Assembly (NCBI GenBank): GCA_020746105.1
Contig: CM036626.1
Span: forward strand, 13,844,001 to 13,908,000
DNA: 64,000 bases
From: Trogon surrucura
Lineage: Eukaryota; Chordata; Aves; Trogoniformes; Trogonidae
Direction of reading: 5' to 3'
The position numbers and the translations under genes were made by a program. The notes beneath the pieces were generated by a model. That model was given only the letters and a program-made list of their open reading frames with translations. It did no database searches and was not told the DNA's origin. Below, piece after piece: positions 11,101 to 24,500 of this stretch (positions within the stretch are counted from its first letter, which is position 1; every line of letters begins with the position of its first letter).

Positions 11101-14100
11101 ACAACTACATGGTGTCTGTCCTATGTAGCTTCTCCAGTATTTGGTAATCTTAATCTTTAGCTTCACAGAAATGCTCAGGGAGAGGAACATTTCAGAGCAT
11201 CTTACTGAAACACTCACCATCACCAAGCCCACATACCTTGGAAATGCAGGTGGGCCTTGTCGCACTCTGCAGACCCAGATCCCCATCATTGTCGGTGACT
11301 TTTTATGAAGTCACAACTCTGCTGCTGAACTCAAAATACCAGGCCAGGACAGCAACTCCAGCTCAAGGGCTCTTCCCTTCCCTCTTCCACTCACCCTCTC
11401 ACATGAAAGACCGAGTCTCCTCTTTGTTTCAGGTGCTTCATAGCCCTAGTCAGCAAAGAGGGAATAGAGCAAGAACAAAGTTTCATGAATTTCTTTGCAG
11501 AAATAAAACAGAAGCACCTGATGATGGGGCAGAAAGGGAAAAGTGCTGATTTTTTATGAATTAAATCTAGTGCCAACCCACAAAGCAGAAAAATCACACT
11601 GCCTCCCAGGGCACAGTGCACTGTATTGGCAACTGCAGAGACATACCTATGGGCTTTGCTCTCTGGGGAGCTTTGTTTGTGAACATTTAGTTGCATTTAT
11701 AGGAGTGCAGGATATTTTATATAACAGTCTAAGTGTTGGGATGCAGATCTTTATCCTTATTCTAAAACCAGCACTGACAAATGAAAAACAGAATAATATC
11801 TGAATGTCCTTTCTGCTTCTGGAGCTGGCGTTAGGAGCAGTTCAGATGTCCAGGAACAACTGCAAATGATAATAAATGGGTGATGTGAAGCTCTGCATTA
11901 TCATTCAAGCTGAATGCCAGCATACTCTCTGTAACACACACATCGCTCTGTAATGGCAGAAGCTTCAGAGAAAGACACATTTTACCACTTCTGGAAGCAA
12001 AGGAACTACAAACTATAAAAATAGCAAGTTTAGTGAATATTTGCATCGAAGTGGGTATCATTCAGAGGCTATGAGTACACTTGACTTGCAACAGTGTTTT
12101 AAGTTGCATTTGCACAGCAAACCTCAAACCTTGCAAAAAAAATGTTATCTAAGAAGCGGTACATTACTTCAGGCCTAGCTGCCATCTCTTAGGTGTGCGT
12201 ATCTACCTGCTGCAATATGTTTGTTAAATTGCAATAAAATGCCACTAATTATGAAATAGAGGCATTCTGAAGGGATAATTTTGTCATTCCCCACTAAGAA
12301 GAATTAATACATCTTTTTTTGGGAGAGTTTTTGTCTTGACTATTTCTGCTTCCAGTCTTCTTCAGAGAAAAAGATCCAGTTGAGCCATTGGACATACCAA
12401 ATTACCAGTACAACTGAATAAGACTGACAAAATTTTTCCCTGTATAACCTTATTTGACAGTCTATGTTTTGTATTTAATGTAATGTTTGTATTCTTACCA
12501 TAATGTTATATTTAATGTAGTGTCTGGGCAGTAATCTTCAGTGTAGTCTGGAAAGGAAACAATGAGAATTTAAAGAGATGGGAGGAAATGATGAGAGATG
12601 TTTTTGGCTTTTACATGCTATTTGGACAGCAGAACTCACAGGAGATTTTAGCAATACAGATACAAAGCTTTGAGCCAAGAAGGAAGAGGGAGGCGTGTTT
12701 AGCCGCTTTTTTGAGGCTAGGATGCTATTTTCCGTAAAGCAGAGTTTTGCATTGTGGATGTGAGTACCAGGGTTTGTTTTGTGTTTTTTCTTTGGATCGT
12801 GGGAGTAAAAAGTTGGTCCTCTTGAAATATGTGGGATGTTAGTGACTAAGATAATAAAGGCAAAAATTTCACCAGAGACATTTTGAATCATCTCCATCCC
12901 AGCCTCTCCCAGCGTGCTGGCCAGTTTCATAGCAGACAGGGCCATGTTACCTGCCTGATGAGCTGCTTGTGATACACAACCTCCTCCCACTAGTCACTGT
13001 TAATAAGCAGCATGTTCTCCTGGACTACAAAAAAACTGCCCGCAAGCAATGGGAGAATCTCCTGGAAGATGAATCCCCAAGGGAAAGCTGCAGGGAACAA
13101 CACTGCCTGCTGTGGAAAGATTTACAAAGCAGCTGCAGTTACCCACCATCCAGGAGATGAATATTTAGTGTTTGCTTTAGAGCAGCGTCTCCAGATATAA
13201 CCATGCAACTTCTCATATCTCCCTTTCACAAAGGGCAATGAGCTAAAAAGGGAGTGCTGAGGTGTCACAGCTCCAGCTCCTCTGAACTAGTTCCCTCCGT
13301 GCCTGGAGTTGATCAGCATCACTTTCCCAACAGCCAGGCAAGTTCACAAAACCATTTGGCTGCAGAGACTCTCCACACTTTAACAGAAAAATATTTGCTC
13401 CTATTTGCAATGTTGCTTTTCTCCCGCAGCCACAGCATCTGGGCCTGCAAGTTCTGCTGAAGGCCTCTCATCTCTGATCATTTGACAGTGGGGAACTGCT
13501 GGAGCACTTGTCTCCCAAACGTCTTTTGGGAATTCAGCACTTTCCTTCCCATGCAGGCACCAGCTGGGAGCAATCCATTCCTGCTCAGCTCTGCACCCAG
13601 TCTATATGCGTGCAATTTTAAACTCAGGGTGTGGATTAGATGAATATGACTAAGAAAATGAAAGATGAATAAGAAAAACAAGTTTGTGTGATGTGGAATA
13701 TATCTCCAGTCTGGAACAGCTGAAGGGTTCTGCAATTCACTGCAAAGCTCCGAGAGGTGCACAGATCTCCCGATAACATCAAAGCACCCTGAGAACCAGA
13801 GTCCCTGCCTCCAGCTCATCTCCCAGCAGAGCTGAGAGCATGACATCCACATTCAGAAATACAGACTCCTGAAAGACCACCAGACAGAGGAGGCATCAGT
13901 GGGAAAACATTCTCTGCCCACCGTTTTTCATTCCTGTGGAACAAGTGGCTGTGTGAAGGAGCGACCGGGGCTGACACCTCCTGCTGCAGCCGTCTGCCCC
14001 GTGTCCTGTCCACTTGTGGCTCCATGTCAAAGCACACCGGGATTGCTGTGACCATGGAAGCTGTTGGCAGGCATACACAAACTTGTCTGGGTAAAATTCA

Positions 14101-16082
14101 CTCCTATTACTTGGCTGATTTCTAACCCTCTGCAGCTCCCGTCATTGTCTGGCTGCTTCTGTCTCTTCTTTTGTGGTTTTTCTTTAATTTTCTCCTAATA
14201 CTTCACATAATTCTTGTTGCTATGCAGTGTTTCCAGGCTCAGCGATCTGTAACAATCTCCCACCACAGGTGTGTGCAGCTTGGCTGCAGCATGGACACTT
14301 CGCCGATTAATTTGCCTTTTTTTATACATATAGTTATTTTTGATGCTTGTAAATAAACTGAAAATAAAACTGTTACTAATACCTTCCCCCCTCCTAGTGC
14401 TAATTAACTCCAGCAAATTAATCTTTTTCAAAATCATCCTTTGTGTGGTCTAGACCGATGTGCAGACAGTAAAATAAACTGTATGGCTTAATTTACTCTC
14501 CACTTTTGTTCCCACCAGCACCCTGTAGATGAGGAAGGTGGGTAGAGGGGAGCGAGTCAGAAAGGGCACAGATGGACATCTCCACGGGCCTTGTGCTGGG
14601 TCATCACATCAGGTGATGAGGGGAGGTTGCTTCCTCTACAAGAGGCTGGAGAAAGGAAAGGATCTTAGCCCTGTTCCCCCACATGCTGAACACATCGCTC
14701 AATCTCTGGACTATTAAAAAGCAATCATTTGCTGTTTTATAGCCCTTTGGTAGTGCCTGAGAAGGAATGCTATACCGTTCCCAGAGCACTTCCAACACGT
14801 ATGTTGTCATCTTAACTGGTATTCCGATCTGTAAACAGTAAGTTTCCAAAAATAATTGCCCGACCTCTTGATTGCATTGTCCTCCTCTTCTTCCTGCCAA
14901 CGGCCTGGCTGGGCAGGTCATGCTGCATTTGAGCAAGGAAGGTCATTCACCTGCCCAGGTTCCAGCCATGCAGGAGAAGTAACACGTTGGTGTTGCTTCC
15001 CATTTTATGCATCAGAACATTTTATGTGTACAGGCAGCCCTGAGATTACCTGCTTCATACACACAGTTCCATAACTTCCCTATTTTAATACATCAAATTT
15101 ACCATCAAAATTATTTTCTTAAATCATGCCCTAGAGATTGAGAGCCTTGCAGAAACAAAAAAAGGTGCTGAACCTCAGAAACCATTGTAAAGCCAAGGGA
15201 ATCAACAAAAAGGAGAAATGCTGTTTAATGTAATTTAAATGGTTGCTGTTTGAGGGTTGTTTTTTGAGTGAGTGATATCACCTACTGTGAAAGAAAAAAC
15301 AGACTACAATGATGTCAGATTATTCCAAGATTCAGATACTACCCACTGCTGGAGGAGAGAGACAGCAGAGAACACTGAATTACACCAGTATATTTCCACT
15401 GAATGAAGAGGTAGGAATAGCTATTATAAAAATCCCTTCCCAAAGACAGGAGATGCTGGGCTGGTAGAGCATAATGAATTGTGGATTTTAAGCACATCGA
15501 TATCTGCCATCAGTATTATCATGTTAATCTCCAACTCTACCAATATTTTAGAACAATGTTTTGACATCACAAGAAATATGACTAATATCTACTAGTAATA
15601 AAACAGGAGAGGACATAAGAGTAGCAACAAAGAAAATATAGGTATGAATCAGGAGATGCTATGACCTGCAGTTAGCTGTATGGAGTTTAAAACATTGGAG
15701 TGCTAATTGCACAATCGTTTTGACCTTGCTGTGGATTTGCTAATGGTCCTCCACAGGTAGTTCAATGATGCACCTCCATGTGCTGGAGCTGGAAGCTTAA
15801 TCTTGCCCCTCACTACGGGAGGTCCAAGCACTGCAGGTCTCTGTGGGCTTCACTGCTGGCCTTACAGTCCTCAACCTTGTAGCAGGTGGCTCACCAGGGT
15901 GAGCCCTGCTTTGGCCAGGTACCATGCTGTGAGGATTGCCAGGAGCAGCTGTGTGACTTTTTCTGACAAGGTGCTGCCTTGTACTAATTCTTAAGGGTGT
16001 TGCTTTTGTTTCTTTAAATATACCACTGCCTCTCCTATCAGCAAAGCACCTTGTCTTGCCCTCCTGTTACTCTATTGTTGTC
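5161..16082. other. gene-poor stretch, no supported gene
   Basis: Apart from the 7,834-7,896 palindrome I find no feature I can support. The open frames of 100-150 codons (for example minus 12,538-12,990 and minus 8,675-9,091) resemble no protein I know, lack splice context and are no longer than expected by chance over 11 kb. A short tandem of GTGGCTGAGAG occurs twice near 7,103-7,124. The stretch may be intergenic, or an upstream intron if PARP3 transcripts start in the 5.1-kb CpG island. Confidence 0.45.
7834..7896. repeat. perfect 30-bp inverted repeat with a 3-nt centre
   Basis: The left arm (7,834-7,863) and right arm (7,867-7,896) are exact reverse complements over all 30 positions, separated by CTA. 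Arm ends read TGCAGCAG and CTGCTGCA. Such a palindrome can extrude as a cruciform or fold as RNA. The following bases contain an AP-1-type TGACTCA. The structure belongs to no repeat family I recognise; a fold-back template switch or an assembly artefact are the simplest explanations. Confidence 0.95.
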
Positions 16083-16343
16083 ATAGCAAAAGAACAAGAG
16101 GAAATGGTTTCAAGGTGCACCAGGAGAGGTTTAGACTGGATATTAGGAAAAATTTCTTTACTGAAAGAGTGGTGAAGTATTGGAGTAGGCCCAATGAAGT
16201 GGTGGAGTCACCGTCTCTGGAGGTGTTCAAAAAGCGTGTAGATGTGGCACTTCGCGACATGGTTTAGTGGTCAGGGTAGAGTTGGGCTGACCATTGGACT
16301 AGGTGATCTTAAAGGTCTTTTTCCAACTTTAATGATTTTATGT
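16083..16343 (+). mobile_element. CR1 LINE, 5'-truncated 3' end
   Basis: The sequence follows the CR1 3' end: an ORF2 C-terminal remnant (GGTTTAGACTGGATATTAGG, then the equivalent of the conserved valine-serine-proline-serine-leucine segment) and the 3' UTR hallmark GGTGATCTTAAAGGTC ending near ATGATTTTATG. It is short, frame-disrupted and non-autonomous, inserted on the plus strand. Confidence 0.9.
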
Positions 16344-19300
16344 CTTTGCTGCTCTCCTTCCTGACCTAGAACTGTAAACCCTTTCCCCTTCCTCTAGAAG
16401 AGGTGGTGCCTTGTTTTACCTTCCTGCTGCCTTCTCCAGGTGGCTGCACCTGATTCTGTCACCCAATATTTGAGAATGCAGTGTTGAAGGCTGAAGAGTG
16501 TTTCAAGTGAGCAGCGCTGTGCTGGGTTATGCAATGGCATTACAGCATTTCAATACTGTAATCCTTCCCAAAGCAGCTCACCACAGGGTTGAGAAAACAA
16601 AATAAGTGCCTGCTCTCTGAGCACAGAGATCTTGCTCTGTAATGACACTGAATCTCTTCTAGATTGGGCTAGTGCAGAGCCTCATGTGCTCAAGGAAGAG
16701 TTCAAGTTGTTCCACGTAATGAGGATTGCCTTTAACTTGTCCATAACAAAACTCATTTGTTTCTGTTCCCCAGTGTCTGGTTCTCAGCCCCTTCTAGTGG
16801 GGATAGGAGAAGACTGCAGACTGAGCGTTGAGGTGCAAACGAAATCCAAACTGAACATCATAATGCTTGTTAAATGCTTCTGTGAAGCCGAACGACCATA
16901 AACTTAACAGGCTCCTCTGAGATAAGGCTCTCCAGTAACTCTGTGATCAAGTCCTTCAGCACAAAGCTTAACATTACACTAAGTGTGATGTTAGGAATAG
17001 AGTGAATTTCTGTTTCTGATTTTTCACTTCCCTCTGGCTGGAGCATGTTCCTTTTGTCCACAGTGGGACAGTGCACCAGCAAGCAAATGGAACAGTGAAC
17101 AGCACCCACAGCAAGCACCAAATAAAGAAATGTGGGAAATCAGAGACAAGTAAAGGCATGCGGAAAAGAAGCACCAATGTGGTTAAGCAGGTGAATGGTG
17201 GTGGGATGCAGAGCACTGTGTAGAGCTGCTGGCCAGAGAAGATCTCCAGGAAGCACAAGTACTGTCACCATGGCACACTTGTGACTGTTTCTCCTCCTTG
17301 TTGGGTAAAGTAACACAGGTTAGACCCAGTACTGTAAAGAGAAGGGTCTAAGAAAGGACATATCCACCAGCAGAAGGAGCTGTGCTGCAGTGGTTGTGAT
17401 GCTGTCACTAGAGTACTTGAGAAACAATTGCTGTGATTTATTGTCCCATCAGACCCAAAGTGCTGGTGCCAGTGATGAGGTTTGTGATTTGGTAATTGCT
17501 TTGAATGGGGTGTTGCATGCTGACTCCCAGCTGCTTGGGTTGTAGAATGAATTTCAGAGTTGCTCCTTTGACTGTGTCTGTTGACTGCACCTTGATACTA
17601 TCCACTCTGTTCCCAAGCATTCCATCACAGGCTTTCAGTTTCCCAATCTCTTGTGCAGAGCTCAGGACGGAAGAATCCAGATGTATTCTAGTGTCAGGGC
17701 ACCGAAGGCAAAGCTGAGTTAGCCTCCTGATGAGATATCTATTTTTCTGCTGCTCTAGGGAACAGCAGGGTGAGTAGGTTTAGCAGATGCTTCTATAACT
17801 TTCATGGAAAGTTTTTGTAAGAGCTTTTCAACTCCCTGCATGGTTTGTGGATTACGTGTTTCAGAGTGTCTATTCAGAGATGCAAAGACCTTCCCAAATC
17901 CTGCCTTTCACCTCTTTTAAAGACCTCTTTTAAAGTTTTTGTGGGAAGAGGGCCCAGAGTACCTAGAGCAGTACTGACCTCCCAGGCAGGACATCAGGGT
18001 AGCAGTTGCTTGTCGGACATTTTTGTCTGGACACAGAACTAAGGACTGATGGTTTTATGTATTGAGCTCTAACTTGAAACTCTGAGAAGAAAAGCTGTGA
18101 AAGGTAACACTTCGAAAATGTCTTTTCCAAGTGGCATAAAACTTCATAAATAGTGCTCTGCTGGACAAGAATGACATAGCCAAGTGCAGAAGTGTTCATG
18201 GTTCTGAGAGAATCAATTAGGGCATATTGATGAATAATGCATGTGCAGATTAGGAGGAATGGATGACATCGGTTCTATTTCTGTACTCTTAATTGAGAGG
18301 GATTCTAGGACAGAAGAAAACACAAGGGGAAGATGGGGAGCTTTGGGGGAGATTCTGGTCAGAGTGTCAGAAGCTGGAGGCTCACCGGCAACACTTCCTG
18401 TCCATTAAGCTGTAAAAACCTCAGGAAGAGGAATTGTACTAATGTCCTATACAGCTCCTAATCTATGTAACTGATACTGCCCAAGAACACAATTCAGACT
18501 GCAAATGAGACAAGCATTTAAACAGATAGAAGTTGAAGCTGTTGCTTTGAAATCTGATGGCCTTTCCTGTATTAAGATAACGCCTGCCTTGCTCTCTTGG
18601 GGTCTAGTTGCAGGATATCAGTGAGCTCTATTTATCCCTAGGGATGGGGCTCTGCTGTTCCTTGGACATGCAGGGATCTGTAAAGGATTGCTGGTGCAGT
18701 GGGGTGATGGAGGAAGCCTGGGACCCTGGTGGGAAATGATCTGTTGCTGCTTGCATGTGCCAAAATTCCCTGCATACTGGTGTGCAGCTGTGTCATGGGA
18801 GGACCAGGTCAAAATCAACTGTTCTACAGATATTATGGGTCTCCCCTTGGGCCTATGTTGGCTTTGCAAGAAACAGGGATTTTGTGTCAACTCCGAGACT
18901 GGCACAACTGCTGCAGCCCAACACATCCACCAGACAACATGAAAATCTGATCTCAAAGGTTCATTGACTTTGAAAGACAGTGGTTGTACATCCGTAGAAG
19001 CCAAGAATAATTTTCTAGATGTGTTTTAGCTGCCTTAGCTTTGTAGAAATGAGGAGAAGGTGCTAGCTGCTGGAGCGCTTACAGGACATGCCCCTGAAGA
19101 AGTCATCCCTACCTGCACTGTGTATGTCAATGCTGCTGTGAAGCAAATGCCTGAAGTGTGACTTTTTATAATGTTGTAGTGTAGAATACAAGTCATTAAG
19201 AACTACTCTGCTGGGGGCTCTTCTGTCTGCTTTAACTTGCACTTGTTCCACCCTGTCTCTGAGGCCTCTGCCATCATCCCCATCTGAACGTCTCCTCTGT

Positions 19301-19866
19301 GTTGACAGGGTGGATCAGGGAAGGAAAACCTGGAATTTCATGTCAGATTTAACAGCAGAAGGTCCCATGGAGGATTTGGATGCATCTAGGTGAGGGAGAA
19401 GGGTGAAGACTTTCTGTGATACCTCATGCCTTCGCAAAGGTCCCAGAGGCACACTGTTAATGGGATGGCTTTGTGGTGTTATGTTCCTATTTCAGGTCAG
19501 TTCTGGCTTTCTTGAAATCCAGGAGACTCGACAAAGGGTCAAGTTACACTGATCATGGCCAGGCTGCTTCTATGTATCCAGAGTCAGATACTAGTCTCCC
19601 ACTTTTATTTTTCATGTTCTGGATATTTGAATATTGAATTGGGGAACCAGTGAGGCACTTTATCTGCTGGACCTGTTGTTTTTTCTTCCCTTTAATGAAA
19701 AGAACCTGCTGTTGTAGGAGATGAGCAACGTGCTCTCAATGCAGTGCCAATGGTGTGTCTGGGCAGCAATGAATGCTCTCGATATCCTGCGCTGTGTCTA
19801 GACAACAGGCAGCCAGTGGAGGTGAGTGACGAACTCCACTTTTACTCAGTACTCATTAAATCACAT
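16344..19866. other. no gene seen
   Basis: No recognisable coding sequence, RNA gene or mobile element. The only structure is a 12-bp inverted repeat with one T-G pair at 16,969-16,993. Open frames near 17.0 kb and 18.7 kb on either strand are short and unsupported. Confidence 0.5.
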
Positions 19867-20135
19867 CTGCTGGTGGGTTCCTGCAGGGATGGCGGTGGGT
19901 GACTCTGGAGGGGCTGCAGCCTGTTGGGGCGGTCTGGTGCTGGCGGCCTCCGGGTGAACGCTGGAGGTTTTGCTACTCAGGTGCCCTCATCACCTTAGCA
20001 AGGCACATTGGCTCGTCCCCATCACCGTGGCCTCACAGCTCCAGAGGATGAGCAAGATGTGCTGCCCTGATGTCCCTGGCGTGTGCCTGCCAGCTGCTGG
20101 CCAACATTGAGGTGCCTTGGAACCTGCAGGCACAG
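19867..20135. repeat. left copy of the direct repeat flanking PARP3
   Basis: Aligned by eye without gaps at an offset of 5,425 bp, this segment matches 25,292-25,560 with 13 mismatches, all transitions, in about 265 bases. The last 100 bases (20,036-20,135) also resemble the PARP3 intron 5/exon 6 boundary. A minus-strand CR1 3' end abuts it on the right, and the homology with the other copy continues into that CR1 to about 20,375. It is a genomic duplication rather than a gene; the 67-codon minus-strand frame shared by both copies is not recognised. Confidence 0.9.
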
Positions 20136-20375
20136 AACCATAGAATGGTTTGGGTTGGAAATTTAAAGGCCACCTAGTTCCAACTCTCCCCACGAATTGT
20201 TCCTAATGTCTAATCTAAAATGACACTGCTTCACTCTGTGAGCATTGCCCCTCCTCCTATCACTACACACCCTTGTAAACAGCCTCTCCTCAACTTTCCT
20301 GCAGTCCCCTTCAGGTATTTGAAGGCCGCTGTAAGGTCTCCCTGGAGCGTTTTCCTTCTCCCGGCTGAAGAGCCC
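20136..20375 (-). mobile_element. CR1 LINE 3' fragment
   Basis: The left edge ACCATAGAATGGTTTGGGTT is the reverse complement of a CR1 3' terminus, and the sequence continues through the ORF2 C-terminal region in reverse. It is the partner of the CR1 at 25,561. The clear CR1 similarity fades after about 20,375; bases to 20,460 might be diverged CR1. Confidence 0.85.
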
Positions 20376-21459
20376 CAACTGTGGTAGGACTGTGAACCCT
20401 TTAAGTTCCATTCGAATTCCAGCATCAGGTCCTCCTGCCTGCCTGATCCTCAGCTCTGCCTGCTTGGCAGTCACCCAAGAAAAGAAATTTAACATGCAAA
20501 ATGACGCAGGCTAAAACTTAAAAGCCATTCAAGACATTTTTCTCTGTCCTGGACAATGGTGGGCGGGGGCTGGCTGGAGAGGCAGCCGGTGGCAGTGTCA
20601 CCCCTCATCTGGGACCTCCTGCCAAGCAGGCAGGCAGGCCTGCCCCAGGGCTGTGTGCTGCCTGAGGGCGTGACAGCAGCTGCTGCTGTCATCCCTGGCC
20701 ACTTAGAGCTCTGTCGTAGAGAAAAAGTTTCGATTCTGTGCAGGCTGACTGACCTGCCTGAAGGCTCCCAGAGTCTCCTTGGTGGGGACTGGCCGTGCCT
20801 GGTGCTGGGCTAGCTGGCTTCGGACAGCAGGAGCAGGTAGGACATGGCTGCTCTCTGCTCTTCTGCCCCTTTTGCTGCCCCTGGCACCCACTGCTCAGTT
20901 GGGACCAGGGGGGCAATAGGCTGCCTGGGCCTGCCCCGCAACCCGAATCAAAGCACCCCATCACTGGGCTTGGGAGGGATTATGGAAGTGGCATTGCATG
21001 TTTTTTGGGGGTAGCACTGTGTACTTTCCTCTCCTGCACACCCCTGGGGGCACAAGGCTGGGGGAACCTCAGGGACGCACTTCTGTGAGCTGGGGTCCCT
21101 GGTGAGGGGAGGTGGGACCAGGCAGGGCTGTCGGGGCTTCCCTCTCTCCTCCCACAGACCCTCATGCTCATCCAGCTTTGCTGACCTGAGTCTGCTGTGC
21201 AAGCAGCCTTGCTCCCCCGGCCCCCACGCCCCCTCAGCCCCTTGTCACTGGGCTGTGTCTGCCCTTTGGGTTCCTCCAGAGGCTGGAGGGTGCCGAGGTG
21301 CTCTGTCCCCACCGCAGGCAGCAGGGCAAGGCTCAGACATGTCAGGGTCAAAGGTCTCATCCCCTCCTCCAGCCTATCTGTGTGCTGAAGGCACAGCCCA
21401 GCCAGACTTTCCCGGAAGGGCAGCTCGACACCTTTCCCTTCCTACTCTGCTCTCCCCAG
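20376..21459. other. GC-rich upstream region of PARP3
   Basis: Rich in G and C but not in CpG, so not a CpG island. A possible untranslated first exon of PARP3 could end at 21,101 (CCTG|GTGAGG). A pyrimidine-rich acceptor ending at 21,459 (TCTCCCCAG) would start the exon carrying the PARP3 start codon. No TATA box is evident. Open frames in this segment are read-through of that region. Confidence 0.35.
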
Positions 21460-21513
21460 GGATTTTGCTGCAGGGTTAAGGCTGTGCAGTGGCCCCACAG
21501 GAGTGGTTTTGCC

Positions 21514-24500
21514 ATGGCTTCCAAGCGCCATGCCCCTGCACAGAAGCAGCCGGATGGCAGGAACAAGAAAGCAAAGAGCGGAGAGGAGGATGACACCTGG
21601 AGCTCCACCTTGGCAGCCCTGAAGACTGCCCCCAAGGAGAAGCCCCCCGCCACTGTCGACGCGCTGTGCCCCCTGAGCACGACTCCGGGCATCCAGGTGA
21701 GAGCAGTGCTGCAGTACCCATCGAGACTGGGATGGGGGAACACGGGCAGGAGGGATGGGGGCAGTCCCAGTGCAGCACCCACACTGCTGACACAGGGGCA
21801 GCACAAATTTTCCTTGCAGGGCCCCTTGTGTCCCCTCTAGAACAGTTCTGCTTCCCCACCAATCCCCAAATGCTGCCCAGGTGCCAGCCCGCACTGTGCT
21901 GTTTGCTACAGGTCTATGAGGACTACGACTGCACCCTGAACCAGACCAACATCAGCGCCAACAACAACAAGTTCTACATCATCCAGCTCCTTGAGCATGA
22001 TGGTGCCTACAACGTCTGGAGCCGTTGGGGTCGCGTGGTGAGTCCACCTCGGAACCACTTATGTCTCCTCACAGGTGTCCCCTCCCTGTCTTGGGACCCC
22101 CAGTATTGGGGATGAGCCTGATGGTCCCTGTTCCTTGTTCCTGGTCACAAAGCAAGCAATGAAATGGCTCTGCTATAGCCCCTTGTTTGAAGGAGGCTTC
22201 AAGGACTTGCCTGCACACAAAGGGGTCAGCCTGGTTGGGGAACATGGCACCTGTCACTGCAGTAACAGTCAATGTGACAGCCCAGCAAGGAATCCTGGTG
22301 TGTCTCCCCAAACTGGAGGGACTCCCAGACCTGGGACATTTTTGCTCACTGCCCCACACACCTACCATTGCAGCCCCCCTGCTCCCAGCCTGCTCCCCCC
22401 AGCATGGGGCTGGTGGAGTAGAGACAGAGTGGGAGTCCTGATCACTGCCGTCCACTGCCAGGGGGAAGTGGGACAGTCCAAGCTCATGCCCTCCACCTCC
22501 CTGGAGGCTGCCAAGAAGGACTTTGAGAAGAAGTTTTGGGAGAAGACCAAGAACAAATGGGTGGAAAGGGAGAACTTCATCGCCCAGCCGGGGAAGTATA
22601 CACTCATCGAGGTGCAGTCAGGGGCTGGCCAGGAGGTGGAGGTTGCCATCAGGGTGAGTGTGATGAGCAGTTGGGTTGTCACCATGGTGGGATGGTCAGA
22701 GATTTGGGGCTGATGTGTTGAGATGGGGTGGGAGGCCACTACAAGTGAAAATCATGGGCATCTGGGTGGCGTCAATCATGGAAAGTGCCTGCCTGTTGCT
22801 CTGCTGCCCAGAGTTTCCCCACTAAAATGGGCAGCCCCAGCGCTGTGCCCTGCAGCTTCCCATGGACTTGCAGGCAGCATGGTGATGTTGGGGGTCTGCA
22901 GGTGGATGATGTGGATGGGAAGGTCTGCAAGCAGCGGGTGCTGCCCTGCACCTTGGACAAAGCCACGCAGGACCTGGTGTCCCTCATCTTCAGCAGTGAC
23001 ATGTTCCGGGATGCCATGCAGACCATGAATATCGGTAGGAGGGGATGGGTGGCATGGGTTTGGTCTGGGGGCTGTGGCAGGGGGCTGCAGGTGAGGACGT
23101 GAACAGGACAGAGGTGCTGGTGGATGTTAGAGCATCCCTGCTGACACCCCAGCACTTGGGCATCCCTCATGCTGGGTGCCTGCATCTGCTTGTGGTGATG
23201 CTGGAGGTTCTTGGAAGTAGCTGTGGGATGAGTAGGGAGGGTGAGTTCACCTGTGCCCTCTGCTGACCCCCTGGCCAGATGTGAAGAAGATGCCACTGGG
23301 GAACCTGAGCAAGCAGCAGATTGCAAGGGGTTTCGAGGCACTGGAGGAGCTGGAGGCAGCGCTGCAGGAGCAGCCCCCCAAGGCTGCCCTCCTCGAGGAC
23401 CTCTCCTCCCGCTTCTACACCATCATCCCCCATAACTTTGGGCGGGCAAGGCCGCCTCCCATCAACTCTCCTGAACTGCTTCGTGCCAAGAAGGATATGC
23501 TATTGGTGAGATGCCAGAGCACCTGGCAGGTGGCATCTCTCCCCAAGGCGGGCTCCTGCCTCTGGGGCAGGAGGCCGGGCTGGCCCTGGTGTCCCCAGCA
23601 CCAGAGCTGAGAGATGAGAATGTCCCTGGTCTGTGCCGCCAGGTGCTGGCCGACATCGAAGTGGCACAGAGCCTGCAGGCGCAGAAGGTGGAGGAAGAGG
23701 AGGAGGAGGAAGTCGCCCACCCACTGGATCAGGATTATGCCCTGCTCTGCTGCCAGCTCTCCCTGCTTGACCCAGCTTCCCGGGAATACCAGGTGCCACT
23801 TGTGACACGGTGCCCCATAATGGGGAGCACCTGTGTCAGGCCTGTAGCCAGTGCCAGGCCTGTGCACTGTCTCAGAGGGGGGTGGGCATTGCTGGGATGG
23901 CTGCCTGTGACGACACAGCTTTCTTCCCTCTCTCCCTGGCAGCTGATCCAAAACTACGTGACACAGACTGGGCACAACCTCCACATCCTCAATATCTGGC
24001 AGGTGGCTCGAGATGGTGAGGTGAGAAGATTATTATCCCCTTCTGCAGTGGGGAAGCCCCAGTCGCACTCCAGAACTGCATTAAAGCTCTGGCCTTCAGC
24101 CCCGCTGGCCAGGGGCAAACAGGCACCTGCTGCCCTGCTTCTCCAGCCTGGCACTGGGGTAGCGCTGGGGGTTCACTGGATGGCAGTTGCCCAACCCCGG
24201 GCACCTGTGTCTCCCTTGGGGGACAGCCCTTAGCTCTGCCTCTCTCCAGGGTGAGCGCTTCAAAGCTCACGACCTCCTGGAGCACCGTCGCCTGCTTTGG
24301 CATGGCACCAACATAGCAGTGATCGCCGCCATCCTGAAGAGTGGACTGCGCATCATGCCCCACTCAGGCGGGCGCGTGGGCAAGGGCATCTACTTCGCCT
24401 CCGAGAACAGCAAGTCAGCTGCCTACGGTGAGGGTCCTGGGACAGGCAAGGCTGTTCAGGATGCCCACAGGGTCTGTATGAGCTGCCTTCACACACGCCC

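Noticed and set aside
12538..12990. 150-codon minus-strand frame
   Set aside because: No known domain; a CAG|GTAACA donor inside it does not lead to a coherent gene; length is compatible with chance.
19990..20193. 67-codon minus-strand frame nearly identical at 25,415-25,618, considered as a small duplicated gene
   Set aside because: Its conservation is explained by the DNA duplication, it runs into the CR1 tail, and differences between copies include amino-acid changes with no sign of selection.
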